A stretch of 12,007 nt of DNA from Sulfurimonas sp. UBA6792 (GCA_002452425.1 DKFQ01000125.1:1-12007); one strand, 5' to 3'. Positions 1 through 7,115 are shown, counted from the first letter of the stretch. Program-made: numbers and translations. The notes: generated by a model from the sequence alone, not told the origin.

Positions 1-176
1 ACAAGACCCATATAAACCTGAAGAGAGTTTTCTCCATAAAGAAGGAGCCCGATATAAACACCAAGCCCGACAACTACAAAAAGAAGTATGAAAAACTTTG
101 CAAAAGAGAAACCAAGATACTTTTGAGTAAAACTCTGAGTATCGCTGATGCCGCTAAAAAGTTCCTCTTTACTCAT
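1..176 (-). CDS. Small membrane protein, likely DivIC/FtsB-like septum protein (partial, C-terminus off the left edge)
   Basis: An ATG at 176 opens 58 codons that run off the left edge without a stop. The peptide starts MSKEELFSGISDTQ and has one strongly hydrophobic segment at about residues 24-47 (FSFAKFFILLFVVVGLGVYI), followed by GENSLQVY. A short cytoplasmic N-terminus, one membrane helix and then a charged region is the layout of bitopic septum proteins of the DivIC/FtsB family. A small protein of this kind follows eno in Campylobacter. The coiled coil that would confirm the family lies outside the window, so the family call is inference from position and layout. The start is 8 bases after the eno stop, and an AAGAAG-like ribosome binding site lies over the eno stop region, so it is probably the third gene of a recA-eno operon. 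Confidence 0.62.
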   Translation of the reverse strand, partial: MSKEELFSGISDTQSFTQKYLGFSFAKFFILLFVVVGLGVYIGLLLYGENSLQVYMGL

Positions 177-184
177 ACGTCTTC

Positions 185-1450
185 TTAGTTAAAAAGTTTT
201 GAACCCAAATACTCACCATACATTACTTCGTTTTCAATCTCTAAAAGACGGTTGTATTTAGCAGTTCTTTCTCCGCGAGCAGTTGAGCCGGTTTTAATCT
301 CACCACAATTAAGTGCCACTGCAAAATCTGCAATGAAAGCATCTTCACTCTCACCTGAACGATGGCTCATGATACATCTGTAACCATTTCTTTGTGCAAG
401 ACGAACCGTAAGCATTGTTTCACTGACAGAACCGATTTGGTTTGGCTTGATAAGAATAGCGTTTGCAATACCTTTTTGGATACCCTCGTTGAGGATGTTA
501 GCGTTTGTAACAAACAAATCATCTCCAACAAGTTGAACTTTGTCTCCTAACTTCTCAGTTAAGAGCTTCCATCCATCCCAGTCATCTTCACTCAAACCAT
601 CTTCGATAGAGACGATAGGGTATTTTGAGCATAGGTCAACATAGTAGTCAACTAACTCAGCAGAAGTTACCGTTCTATTTTCACTATCTAGTCTATAACC
701 GCCGTCCACAACAAGTTCAGATGCCGCAACATCAAGAGCGATTGCCATCTGCGTGCCAGCTTTATACCCTGCCTTTTCTATCGCTTCCATGATAATCTGA
801 ATAGGCTCTTCATTTGAACTCAAATCAGGCGCAAAACCACCCTCATCACCAAGTGCCGTATTGTGTTTTTTAGCTTTTAAAATCGCTTTTAGGTTATGGT
901 AAACCTCTGCTGAAGCTTGAAGCGCTGTTGCAAAATCATCAAACCCAACCGGCATAATCATATACTCTTGAAAATCAACTGAGTTATCTGCGTGTGAACC
1001 GCCGTTGATGATGTTTAGCATCGGCGTTGGTATAACCATAGCATTTGCACCGCCTAAGTAGCGATAAAGAGGAATCTTAAGGCTTTTTGCAGCAGCACGA
1101 GCAACAGCCATAGAGACGCCGAGAACTGCATTAGCACCCAAATTTGAGTAATTTTCAGTTCCATCAGCCTCTTTCATGGCAGCATCAATCATCGCTTGAT
1201 TAAATGGAGAGAGACCGATAATTACATCTGCAATAGGTCCATTTACATTATCAACTGCTTTGAGTACACCTTTACCCATATATCTGCTGCCGCCGTCACG
1301 AAGTTCTAATGCCTCACGCTTTCCAGTACTTGCACCCGATGGTACAATCGCACTCTCTGTTGTTCCGTCACTCAGTACTACCGTAGCTTTAACTGTTGGA
1401 TTACCACGAGAATCCATTACTTCTATCGCACCTACATTATCAATAAACAT
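185..1450 (-). CDS. eno: Enolase (phosphopyruvate hydratase)
   Basis: Interconverts 2-phosphoglycerate and phosphoenolpyruvate in cytoplasmic glycolysis and gluconeogenesis. The 421-residue product has the usual length. The N-terminal capping domain (about 1-135, with DSRGNPT and SGASTGKREA) precedes the TIM barrel. Expected active-site residues are present: His153 and Glu162 in GSHADNSVDFQE, Glu203 in GDEGGFAP, metal ligands Asp240, Glu283 (SIEDGLSEDDW) and Asp310 (GDDLFVTN), catalytic Lys335 (IKPNQIG), His363-Arg364-Ser365 and Lys386 (IKTGS). The start has a good AGAGG ribosome binding site 5 bases upstream. It lies 35 bases after recA with no terminator visible between them, so the two are probably cotranscribed. 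In an autotrophic campylobacterotan the flux is likely gluconeogenic; that is inference from the suspected host. Confidence 0.98.
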   Translation of the reverse strand: MFIDNVGAIEVMDSRGNPTVKATVVLSDGTTESAIVPSGASTGKREALELRDGGSRYMGKGVLKAVDNVNGPIADVIIGLSPFNQAMIDAAMKEADGTENYSNLGANAVLGVSMAVARAAAKSLKIPLYRYLGGANAMVIPTPMLNIINGGSHADNSVDFQEYMIMPVGFDDFATALQASAEVYHNLKAILKAKKHNTALGDEGGFAPDLSSNEEPIQIIMEAIEKAGYKAGTQMAIALDVAASELVVDGGYRLDSENRTVTSAELVDYYVDLCSKYPIVSIEDGLSEDDWDGWKLLTEKLGDKVQLVGDDLFVTNANILNEGIQKGIANAILIKPNQIGSVSETMLTVRLAQRNGYRCIMSHRSGESEDAFIADFAVALNCGEIKTGSTARGERTAKYNRLLEIENEVMYGEYLGSKLFN

Positions 1451-1485
1451 CTTTACCTCTTTTATATTAGTTTTATTTAACGCTC

Positions 1486-2523
1486 TTAAAGATCGACATC
1501 ATCCATCTCAGAGCTATCCATGGTCATCAAGTCACCCATGCCCATTGCCGCTCTTATTTTCTCTTCCACTTCTGTTGCAAGAGCTTTATCCTCGGCAAAT
1601 TTTGCCTTGGCATTTTCACGTCCCTGACCGAGCTTTGTCTCACCATAAGAGAACCAAGCTCCACTTTTGTCAATAATGTCAAGTTTAACACCGTAATCGA
1701 CAAGTTCACCCTCTTTAGAGATTCCCTCTCCAAACATTATATCAAATTCAGCTTGACGAAATGGAGGAGCGACTTTATTTTTAATAACTTTTGCTTTAAC
1801 GCGGTTGCCTATTTGGCTCTCACCCTGTTTTAGCGACGCGATGCGTCTAACATCTATACGAACAGAAGCGTAAAATTTGAGTGCATTACCGCCTGTTGTT
1901 GTCTCTGGCGATCCATAACCCATCATGCCTATTTTCATACGGATTTGGTTGATAAAGATAACGGTACAATTCATCTTATGCAAAATACCCGTTAGTTTTC
2001 TAAGTGCTTTTGACATCAAACGAGCTTGAACACCGACATTTTGGTCAGACATTTCGCCCTCAATTTCAGACTTTGGAGTAAGTGCCGCAACCGAGTCGAT
2101 AACTATAAGATCAACCGCTCCGCTTCTTGCGATAGTCTCGACAATATCGAGTGCCTGTTCGCCGTAATCCGGTTGTGAAACGAGGAGATTTTCAACATCT
2201 ACGCCGAGATTTTTCGCATACGCAACATCAAGCGCATGTTCTGCATCTATAAATGCGCAAACACCGCCCGCTTTTTGGCACTCTGAGGTTATCTGAAGAG
2301 CAAGTGTTGTTTTTCCCGAACTCTCCGGTCCATAAATCTCAATAACTCTGCCCTGCGGAACTCCGCCGATACCGAGTGCGAGATCAAGTCCTAAAGAACC
2401 TGTACTAATGGCTTCAATAGGAGCTATCTCTCTATCGCCAAGTCTCATAAGCGCACCTTTGCCAAATGCCTTATCTATCTGTTTCATCGCCAAGTCTAAT
2501 GATTTTTGTTTATTTGCGTCCAT
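1486..2523 (-). CDS. recA: DNA recombination protein RecA
   Basis: RecA forms ATP-dependent filaments on single-stranded DNA and drives strand exchange in recombination and repair. The 345-residue protein has the standard layout: N-terminal helix region (1-35), Walker A GPESSGKTT at 65-73, catalytic Glu96 in DAEHALD, Walker B around 137-145 (VDLIVIDSV), DNA-binding loop L1 near 155-165 and loop L2 near 194-212 (MMGYGSPETTTGGNALKFY follows). The C-terminus is acidic (SSEMDDVDL), as is typical. No intein or frameshift is seen. The start is the first ATG after a plausible promoter, with only a weak GTGAGC ribosome binding site. Campylobacterota are generally considered to lack LexA, so classic SOS control is not expected. 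Upstream palindromes are listed separately. Confidence 0.98.
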   Translation of the reverse strand: MDANKQKSLDLAMKQIDKAFGKGALMRLGDREIAPIEAISTGSLGLDLALGIGGVPQGRVIEIYGPESSGKTTLALQITSECQKAGGVCAFIDAEHALDVAYAKNLGVDVENLLVSQPDYGEQALDIVETIARSGAVDLIVIDSVAALTPKSEIEGEMSDQNVGVQARLMSKALRKLTGILHKMNCTVIFINQIRMKIGMMGYGSPETTTGGNALKFYASVRIDVRRIASLKQGESQIGNRVKAKVIKNKVAPPFRQAEFDIMFGEGISKEGELVDYGVKLDIIDKSGAWFSYGETKLGQGRENAKAKFAEDKALATEVEEKIRAAMGMGDLMTMDSSEMDDVDL

Positions 2524-2553
2524 TGTGGCTCACTTTATAGTAAATTTAGACTT

Positions 2554-2581
2554 ATTGTAGTGCAATTTTCATTGCAGGCAA
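2554..2581 (-). promoter_or_regulatory. recA: Candidate recA promoter with a palindrome in the spacer
   Basis: On the minus strand, TTGCCT (2581-2576) and TACAAT (2559-2554) sit 16 bases apart, about 30 bases before the recA ATG. They fit a sigma-70 promoter with four of six -35 matches and five of six -10 matches. The spacer is almost filled by a perfect inverted repeat, TGCAAT-TTTC-ATTGCA (2561-2576). A site there would be well placed for a repressor or roadblock. The promoter and any operator role are inference; only the sequences are seen. Confidence 0.45.
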
Positions 2582-2611
2582 AAAAATATGGCAAATTGTC
2601 ATATTTTTTTG
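2579..2611. repeat. 33-base palindrome between divergent recA and mqnD
   Basis: A perfect 12-base inverted repeat (arms CAAAAAAATATG and CATATTTTTTTG) surrounds a 9-base centre, GCAAATTGT, which can pair further (G-T, C-G, A-T). The element is thus almost fully self-complementary. It lies in the 169-base divergent spacer, upstream of both genes. A second inverted repeat, TCACTTTT-TT-AAAAGTGA, follows at 2619-2636. A terminator is unlikely because neither gene reads into it. A regulator site or an AT-rich UP-type element is possible. AT-rich DNA yields chance palindromes, but 12 matched pairs is long. Confidence 0.6.
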
Positions 2612-2692
2612 TATTCTCTCACTTTTTTAAAAGTGAAATTTTATCCTTAATTGGTTAAAATTTAGCTAATTATTCCAAAGAGGTAATAAAAA

Positions 2693-3547
2693 ATGCTAAT
2701 CGTCCACTCTCCAGATGCCGATGATATCTTTATGTACTATGCCATCAAGTTTGGCTGGGTTGGGATGGATGGTGTAAAGTTTGAAAATATCGCCGAAGAT
2801 ATCCAAACGCTCAACGAAAAAGCCCTTGCTGGTATGTATGAGATAGCGGCTATCAGCTTTGCTCTGTATCCGCACATAAGAGATGAGTATGCTCTGCTTC
2901 GTACTGCCGTGAGTTTTGGCGATGGGTATGGACCTAAAATCATCAAAAAAAAGGGTGCGAAACTCAAGCGTAACTTTAAAGTCGCACTTAGCGGAGAGCA
3001 TACGACAAATGCAATGCTCTTTCGCATAGCTTATCCTGATGCACGCGTAACTTATATGAACTTTTTAGAGATTGAAGAGGCGGTTTTAAGCGGCAAAGTC
3101 GATGCAGGGGTACTCATCCATGAGAGTATTTTGACTTATGACAGTGAACTTGAGGTTGAAAGGGAGATGTGGGATGTCTGGCAAGAACTTGCAGGCGGGG
3201 AGCTTCCTCTGCCACTTGGCGGTATGGCTATCATGCGCTCTATCCCGCTTAACAAAGCCATAGAGTATGAAGCAACACTCACTAAAGCGGTAAGGGTTGC
3301 AAGAGAGCATAAAGCAAAACTCTCAGAGATGCTCTTAGAGAGAAATCTTGTGCGCATTGATGCTCAAACGCTTGACAAATATCTTGAACTCTATGCAAAT
3401 GATGATTCGGTCTCGCTAAACGAGTTGCAGTACAGAGCGATAAACAAGCTCTTTGAAATCGGCTATAAACATGGTTTTTACGATGCACTTGTGCGTGCTG
3501 AAGATTTTATGATACCCACAGAGTATAAAGAGTTGAGACACTCCTAA
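2693..3547 (+). CDS. mqnD: 1,4-dihydroxy-6-naphthoate synthase-like protein (MqnA/MqnD family, futalosine menaquinone pathway)
   Basis: Assigned to the MqnA/MqnD family, whose MqnD member converts cyclic dehypoxanthine futalosine to 1,4-dihydroxy-6-naphthoate in menaquinone synthesis. The 284-residue protein has the MqnD hallmarks. HSPDADDIFM at 5-14 corresponds to the SPxxND-type N-terminus. Others are EDIQTLNEKAL near 35-45, ISFALYPHI at 54-62, GYGPKII near 78-84, GEHTTNAML at 101-109, GVLIHE at 139-144 with His143 matching the catalytic His of MqnD, and LPLPLGGMAI near 171-180. It has no signal peptide, so it is cytoplasmic. An AGAGG ribosome binding site lies 9 bases before the ATG. The stop overlaps the fliQ start by one base. 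The paralogue MqnA is the main alternative, but the HTT and IHE motifs favour MqnD. Confidence 0.88.
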   Translation: MLIVHSPDADDIFMYYAIKFGWVGMDGVKFENIAEDIQTLNEKALAGMYEIAAISFALYPHIRDEYALLRTAVSFGDGYGPKIIKKKGAKLKRNFKVALSGEHTTNAMLFRIAYPDARVTYMNFLEIEEAVLSGKVDAGVLIHESILTYDSELEVEREMWDVWQELAGGELPLPLGGMAIMRSIPLNKAIEYEATLTKAVRVAREHKAKLSEMLLERNLVRIDAQTLDKYLELYANDDSVSLNELQYRAINKLFEIGYKHGFYDALVRAEDFMIPTEYKELRHS

Positions 3548-3813
3548 TGGAAGCGAAACTTATCTCTTTGGGAATTGAGACATTCAAGATAGCTCTTCTT
3601 CTTGCACTTCCAGGGTTGCTTGTCGGTATGCTTATAGGTCTTGCCGTGAGTATATTTCAAGCAACGACACAAATCAACGAAATGACGTTGAGTTTTATCC
3701 CTAAAATCGTTGGTGTCGCGATTGTTATCATCTTAACAATGCCGTGGATGTTAAATACAATGATAGATTTCTCAACAGAAATTTTCAATATGATGCCAAG
3801 TTTTGTAGAGTGA
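3547..3813 (+). CDS. fliQ: Flagellar type III export protein FliQ
   Basis: FliQ is part of the FliPQR export gate in the flagellar basal body, in the inner membrane. The 88-residue product matches the family length and shape: two hydrophobic helices (about 15-40 and 50-76) around the conserved loop FQATTQINEMTLSFIPKI. The helices carry the family signature ALPGLLVGMLIGLAVSIFQ and end in TMPWMLNTMIDF. The start overlaps the mqnD stop (TAATG) and the stop overlaps the murB start (TGATG), so translation of the three genes is probably coupled. A lone fliQ beside murB, away from other flagellar genes, is a known campylobacterotan arrangement (Cj1675, HP1419 as I recall). It predicts a flagellated host. 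Confidence 0.96.
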   Translation: MEAKLISLGIETFKIALLLALPGLLVGMLIGLAVSIFQATTQINEMTLSFIPKIVGVAIVIILTMPWMLNTMIDFSTEIFNMMPSFVE

Positions 3814-4658
3814 TGCAAAAAACAGCTATTGATTTCTCAAAATACTCCTCCATTAAGATAGGCGGGGTTTTAGAAGTTGCAGTTTTAGAGGATTGTGCCC
3901 AAGCCTATCAAGACCATTATATCATTGGCTCATGCAACAATGTTTTGATGGGTTTACAACCCCCTCTACTGGTTAAAATCTCCAAAAAATATGACTTTAT
4001 CAAAATAGAAAACAACGCCCTCAAAATCGGTGCCGCAACCCCATCGGGCAAAATCGCCTCATTTTGTAAAAAAAACGATATCGCTGATTTTGAATTTCTC
4101 TCCCATCTCCCGGGGACACTCGGCGGACTTGTTTTTATGAATGCAGGACTAAAAGAGTATGAGATTTTTAACAACCTCATCTCCATAACCACATGCGATG
4201 GAGTTTTTCTCAAAAAAGAGATAGTTCACGGGTACAGATATACAGATATAAAAAGCCCGATTTTGGAGGCGACTTTTGCACTCTCTTATGGTTTTAGCAA
4301 AGAGAGGCTAGAGATGTTTAAAAAAATGCGTCAAAATCAGCCAAAAACTCCAAGTGCAGGGAGCTGTTTTAAAAACCCAAAAGGGGATTTTGCGGGCAGG
4401 CTTATAGAAGCGGTGGGGCTTAAGGGTCATAAAATCGGCGGCATGGAGTTTAGTTCCCAACATGCAAACTTTTTGGTAAATGCAGGAGATGGAACTTTTG
4501 ATGAGGCGATATACCTTATACAAGAGGCACAAAAGAGAGTTTATGATGCTTTTGGAATTTGGCTTGAGTGTGAGATTGCAGTTTTGGATGTAAGGTATAT
4601 GGGCGAAAATTCGCCGCTTCTCAAATACCAAACTCAACGAAGCAATAACATACTATAA
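3813..4658 (+). CDS. murB: UDP-N-acetylenolpyruvoylglucosamine reductase
   Basis: MurB reduces UDP-GlcNAc-enolpyruvate to UDP-MurNAc with NADPH and FAD in peptidoglycan precursor synthesis. The start at 3813 is chosen because it overlaps the fliQ stop as TGATG; an in-frame ATG at 3744 would add 23 residues lying inside fliQ. The product has 281 residues. FAD-binding motifs include IIGSCNNVLM (37-46) and LPGTLGGLVFMNAG (99-112). Catalytic candidates are Arg142 in GYRYTD, Ser184 in GSCFKNP, and Glu252 or Glu254 in LECEIAVL. GG-SSQHANFLVN near 209-223 is also conserved. This is the compact MurB form of the group. The tail after LDVRYM looks like an add-on: residues 271-276 are encoded by one arm of an inverted repeat and the stop lies in its loop. 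Confidence 0.95.
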   Translation: MQKTAIDFSKYSSIKIGGVLEVAVLEDCAQAYQDHYIIGSCNNVLMGLQPPLLVKISKKYDFIKIENNALKIGAATPSGKIASFCKKNDIADFEFLSHLPGTLGGLVFMNAGLKEYEIFNNLISITTCDGVFLKKEIVHGYRYTDIKSPILEATFALSYGFSKERLEMFKKMRQNQPKTPSAGSCFKNPKGDFAGRLIEAVGLKGHKIGGMEFSSQHANFLVNAGDGTFDEAIYLIQEAQKRVYDAFGIWLECEIAVLDVRYMGENSPLLKYQTQRSNNIL

Positions 4659-4697
4659 AATCGTTTTAAGCAGCAATGGCTCGCTGAGTTTGGTATT
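4624..4697. repeat. Long inverted repeat at the murB/nifU convergent junction, possibly a bidirectional terminator or REP-like element
   Basis: Arms of 17 bases (4624-4640 and 4681-4697, core ACCAAACTCA / TGAGTTTGGT) pair with a single mismatch (4637/4684) around a 40-base loop. The loop holds a smaller hairpin, TAAAA-TCG-TTTTA (4656-4668), which includes the murB stop codon. Near-repeats AGCAATAAC (4641-4649) and AGCAATGGC (4672-4680) flank the inner hairpin. The right arm is followed by TTAACCCCCAC, not a T-run, so it does not look like a simple intrinsic terminator. Its place between convergent genes suggests transcription termination or an extragenic palindromic repeat. The pairing is seen; the role is inference. 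Confidence 0.65.
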
Positions 4698-4718
4698 AAC
4701 CCCCACAAAAAGTAGGAA

Positions 4719-5693
4719 TTAAATCGGTAGAACTCTGATTTTTTTGGAGAGTTTCTCTTTTAGTGTTGCTTCTATCGCATAGAGAGTTCCTGTTGCAGAA
4801 CTTGCACAGCCATTACATGCACCGAGATAGCGGATATAAACATCGATATAGTCAGGGCTTGGTTTTACATCTATAACTTCCATGTTTCCGCCGTCCATGA
4901 TAAGGAACTGGCGTACATTTTCATCGATTACCGCATCGATAGCTTTGATTTGTTGTACCAAAGTCATCGCCTCAAAACTTGCTTTTGAGCCTGCGTCTGC
5001 TGCTGCTCTCATCTTCTCTTCATCCATCTCTTTGCGAGTGTCTCTTAAAATATCCACTAAATAGTACTCCCTTTTTTCATGTCCGCCCGGTCTTATACAG
5101 CTTTTACAAAAACCGCCCGCTTTTGTGTAGTCTGTTATCTGTTCAATAGTTGTCAAGTCGTTAAGTCTGATAACCTCTTGAAGTGTTCTGAGGCTTACTC
5201 TTGCGCACTCGCAAACGATAATCTCCTCTTCAAAACTTCCCTCATCCACGCCTAAATAGAGTGAAGCCGCCTTTTTGATAACATCGTACGCCATAACTGA
5301 ACAGTGCATCTTTTGAGGCGGAACTGCCGGAACATCCGGATGGTCACGAAGTGCAAACTCAACATCGATATTTGTTATTTTTACCGCTTCTTTGACCGTT
5401 TTGCCGATACAAAGTTCCGTCATGATGTCCGAACTCGCTATCGCCGTACCGCATCCAAAACTCTTAAACTTAGAGTTTACGATAATATCTGTTTTTGGGT
5501 CAACTTCCCAGTAAAGTCTTACCGCATCCCCGCAACTCTCCGCACCAAAATCTGCCACGATAAGTTTGTTCCCATTTTTCTCCACTTCCTCTGGAGTTAT
5601 CTCGCCCTGATGATTTGGGTTGTTCATCAAAGTTGTTACTTTATTTGAGTACGCATCCCACAGAGAAGCACCCAATAAATCGTTCTTTGCCAT
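4719..5693 (-). CDS. nifU: Fe-S cluster scaffold NifU (three-domain form)
   Basis: NifU assembles Fe-S clusters with sulfur delivered by NifS and passes them to apoproteins in the cytoplasm. The 324-residue protein is full length. An IscU-like scaffold domain (about 1-150) has Cys54, Asp56, Cys81 and Cys131 in SCGDAVRL, FGCGTAIASS and KMHCSVMA. A central BFD-type [2Fe-2S] domain (about 158-205) has Cys161, Cys163, Cys196 and Cys199 in VCECARVS and GFCKSCIRPGG. A C-terminal Nfu domain (about 245-324) has Cys293 and Cys296 in GACNGCASS. In Campylobacterota the NIF-type pair serves as the housekeeping system, so it does not imply nitrogen fixation; no nif genes are here. An AAAGGA ribosome binding site precedes the ATG. 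It lies downstream of nifS across a hairpin-rich spacer. Confidence 0.96.
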   Translation of the reverse strand: MAKNDLLGASLWDAYSNKVTTLMNNPNHQGEITPEEVEKNGNKLIVADFGAESCGDAVRLYWEVDPKTDIIVNSKFKSFGCGTAIASSDIMTELCIGKTVKEAVKITNIDVEFALRDHPDVPAVPPQKMHCSVMAYDVIKKAASLYLGVDEGSFEEEIIVCECARVSLRTLQEVIRLNDLTTIEQITDYTKAGGFCKSCIRPGGHEKREYYLVDILRDTRKEMDEEKMRAAADAGSKASFEAMTLVQQIKAIDAVIDENVRQFLIMDGGNMEVIDVKPSPDYIDVYIRYLGACNGCASSATGTLYAIEATLKEKLSKKIRVLPI

Positions 5694-5706
5694 CTTTTTT
5701 TCCTTT

Positions 5707-5723
5707 AATTTATTTCATAAATT
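5707..5723. repeat. Hairpin next to the nifU ribosome binding site
   Basis: AATTTAT-TTC-ATAAATT is a perfect 7-base inverted repeat. In the nifU mRNA it ends immediately before the AAAGGA ribosome binding site. It could affect translation or mRNA stability, but the stem is all A-T and weak. Confidence 0.45.
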
Positions 5724-5831
5724 CAAGGGAACCTTTTCCCCTGTTTTGTCCGCAAAAGGAACTCGTCCCTTTTGCTTCGCTAGCCGCTGTGGCACTAAAG
5801 CTTGACACATTCGTGTCAGATAATTTCATAA
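5712..5831. repeat. Hairpin-rich intergenic element in the nifS-nifU spacer, flanked by 9-base direct repeats
   Basis: The direct repeat ATTTCATAA (5712-5720 and 5823-5831) brackets about 102 bases that hold several stems. These are GGGAA-CCTT-TTCCC (5728-5741), GCAAAAGG / CCTTTTGC around the loop AACTCGTC (5752-5775), a weak GCC-GCTGT-GGC (5783-5793), and TGACAC-ATTC-GTGTCA (5803-5818). The interior is more GC-rich than its flanks. Two of the hairpins have counterparts in the mobA-moaC spacer with the loop kept and the stems changed in a compensatory way, as do the words GTGGCA and CACTAAA. The direct repeats resemble a target-site duplication, but no terminal inverted repeat or transposase is seen. 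As part of a likely nifS-nifU transcript it may act in processing or attenuation. Confidence 0.6.
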
Positions 5832-5847
5832 TTATAATTTTATCTAC

Positions 5848-7059
5848 TTAATGGTGAAGCTCGCACGCTTTAGATTCACCGCCAACTGTCGGCTGTACCT
5901 TTGCATAAGAGCTTGAAATCGCTCTTAAACGCTCTACAGCCTTTTTAAAATGTGCGATAACATAATCTATCTCGCTATCTGTTGTAAAACGGCTAAGACT
6001 TAGGCGGATTCCAGTGTGAGCAAGTTCGCTATTGGCACCGATTGCAAGCATTACGGTGTTTGCCTGCAAATCTTCACTCGCACATGCAGAACCTGTTGAA
6101 GCTCCGATTTGTCCGTTGTTCAAGTCCCAAAGCATACCCTCGCCCTCAACGCCTCTGATGGAGATAAGTATGGTATTTGGCGTGCGGTTTTCTCTGTTTC
6201 CTACAACAAATGTATCGCTTAACTCTAAAAGCGCATCCTCAAGGCGGTCTCTTTTTGCTCTGATAGTTGCTATTTTTTCTTCTATGTTGGTTGTTGCTAG
6301 CTCTATCGCCTTGCCCATCCCGACAATATAAGGGACATTTAGCGTTCCTGAGCGGCGTCCGCCCATCTGCTCGCCGCCGTGAAGCAGAGGCGATAATGGC
6401 TGAGAATCTCTTATATAGAGTGCGCCGATACCTTTTGGACCATGAAACTTATGTGCCGACATGGAGACAAAGTCAACATGAACATCTTGCAAATCAACAG
6501 GAATTTTACCGATTGCCTGTACGCCGTCTGAGTGGAAAAGAACACCTTTTTCCTTACAAATCGCACCGATTTCTTTGATAGGGTTTATCATTCCCGTCTC
6601 ATTGGATGCCCACATAACAGAAACAAGTGCTGTTTTGTCCGTGATAAAACTTCGCACCACATGTGCCTCGACAATCCCCTCTGAGTTTACAGGTAGGTAA
6701 GTAATCTTTGCACCCTCTTTTTCAAGTGCTTTACATGCCGCAAGAACGGATGGATGCTCAACCTCTGTAGTGATGATATGGTTCTTCTCTCCGCTCACTA
6801 TATGGTCGTTGAAAACTGATTTTAAAACCCAGTTGTTGGACTCTGTTGCACATGATGTAAAGACGATATCATCATTATCGCTTGCGTTTAGTGCTTTGTA
6901 CATCTGGTCTATTGCCTTGCTTAGCGCAGGATGTGAAGCAGTGCCAAATTTGTGCAGTGAGCTTGGATTGCCATATATCTCGCTAAAAAACGGCATCATT
7001 GCCTCTACAACCAAAGGGTCAACCATCGTTGTAGCGTTGTTGTCTAAATAAACTTTCAT
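5848..7059 (-). CDS. nifS: Cysteine desulfurase NifS (IscS-like)
   Basis: A PLP enzyme that removes sulfur from cysteine as a persulfide and hands it to NifU for Fe-S cluster assembly. The 403-residue protein has all class I features: YLDNNATT at 4-11, CATESNN near 70-76, His102 in EVEHPSV, the cofactor contacts Asp178 and Gln181 (SDGVQAIGK), PLP Lys204 in SAHKFHGPKG, GGEQMGGRRSGT near 228-239, and the active-site Cys326 in STGSACASEDLQ. The C-terminus ends in CELHH, a possible extra metal or cysteine site of unknown meaning. An AAGG ribosome binding site lies 7 bases before the ATG. It is transcribed away from a gene of unknown function and probably together with nifU downstream. Confidence 0.97.
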   Translation of the reverse strand: MKVYLDNNATTMVDPLVVEAMMPFFSEIYGNPSSLHKFGTASHPALSKAIDQMYKALNASDNDDIVFTSCATESNNWVLKSVFNDHIVSGEKNHIITTEVEHPSVLAACKALEKEGAKITYLPVNSEGIVEAHVVRSFITDKTALVSVMWASNETGMINPIKEIGAICKEKGVLFHSDGVQAIGKIPVDLQDVHVDFVSMSAHKFHGPKGIGALYIRDSQPLSPLLHGGEQMGGRRSGTLNVPYIVGMGKAIELATTNIEEKIATIRAKRDRLEDALLELSDTFVVGNRENRTPNTILISIRGVEGEGMLWDLNNGQIGASTGSACASEDLQANTVMLAIGANSELAHTGIRLSLSRFTTDSEIDYVIAHFKKAVERLRAISSSYAKVQPTVGGESKACELHH

Positions 7060-7115
7060 ACTTCGCCTTATCCAAAATCATTTTAATTAAGAGTAATTTT
7101 GTCTCTTTTTAGTTT

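Noticed and set aside
1260..1676. Plus-strand open frame of 138 codons over eno and recA
   Set aside because: Shadow of two certain genes on the other strand, with low-complexity Leu/Pro/Ser content and no ribosome binding site.
3744..3812. Longer murB start at 3744
   Set aside because: It lies wholly inside fliQ in another frame and adds residues unlike MurB; the TGATG overlap at 3813 is the natural start.
5694..5847. CRISPR array
   Set aside because: The repeated hairpins differ in sequence, are not evenly spaced and there are no unique spacers or cas genes.
6267..6578. Plus-strand open frame of about 100 codons inside nifS
   Set aside because: Antisense shadow of a clear cysteine desulfurase gene; no family resemblance.
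4719..7059. Nitrogen-fixation locus
   Set aside because: Only nifS and nifU are present, and these are the general Fe-S system in Campylobacterota; no nitrogenase genes are seen.
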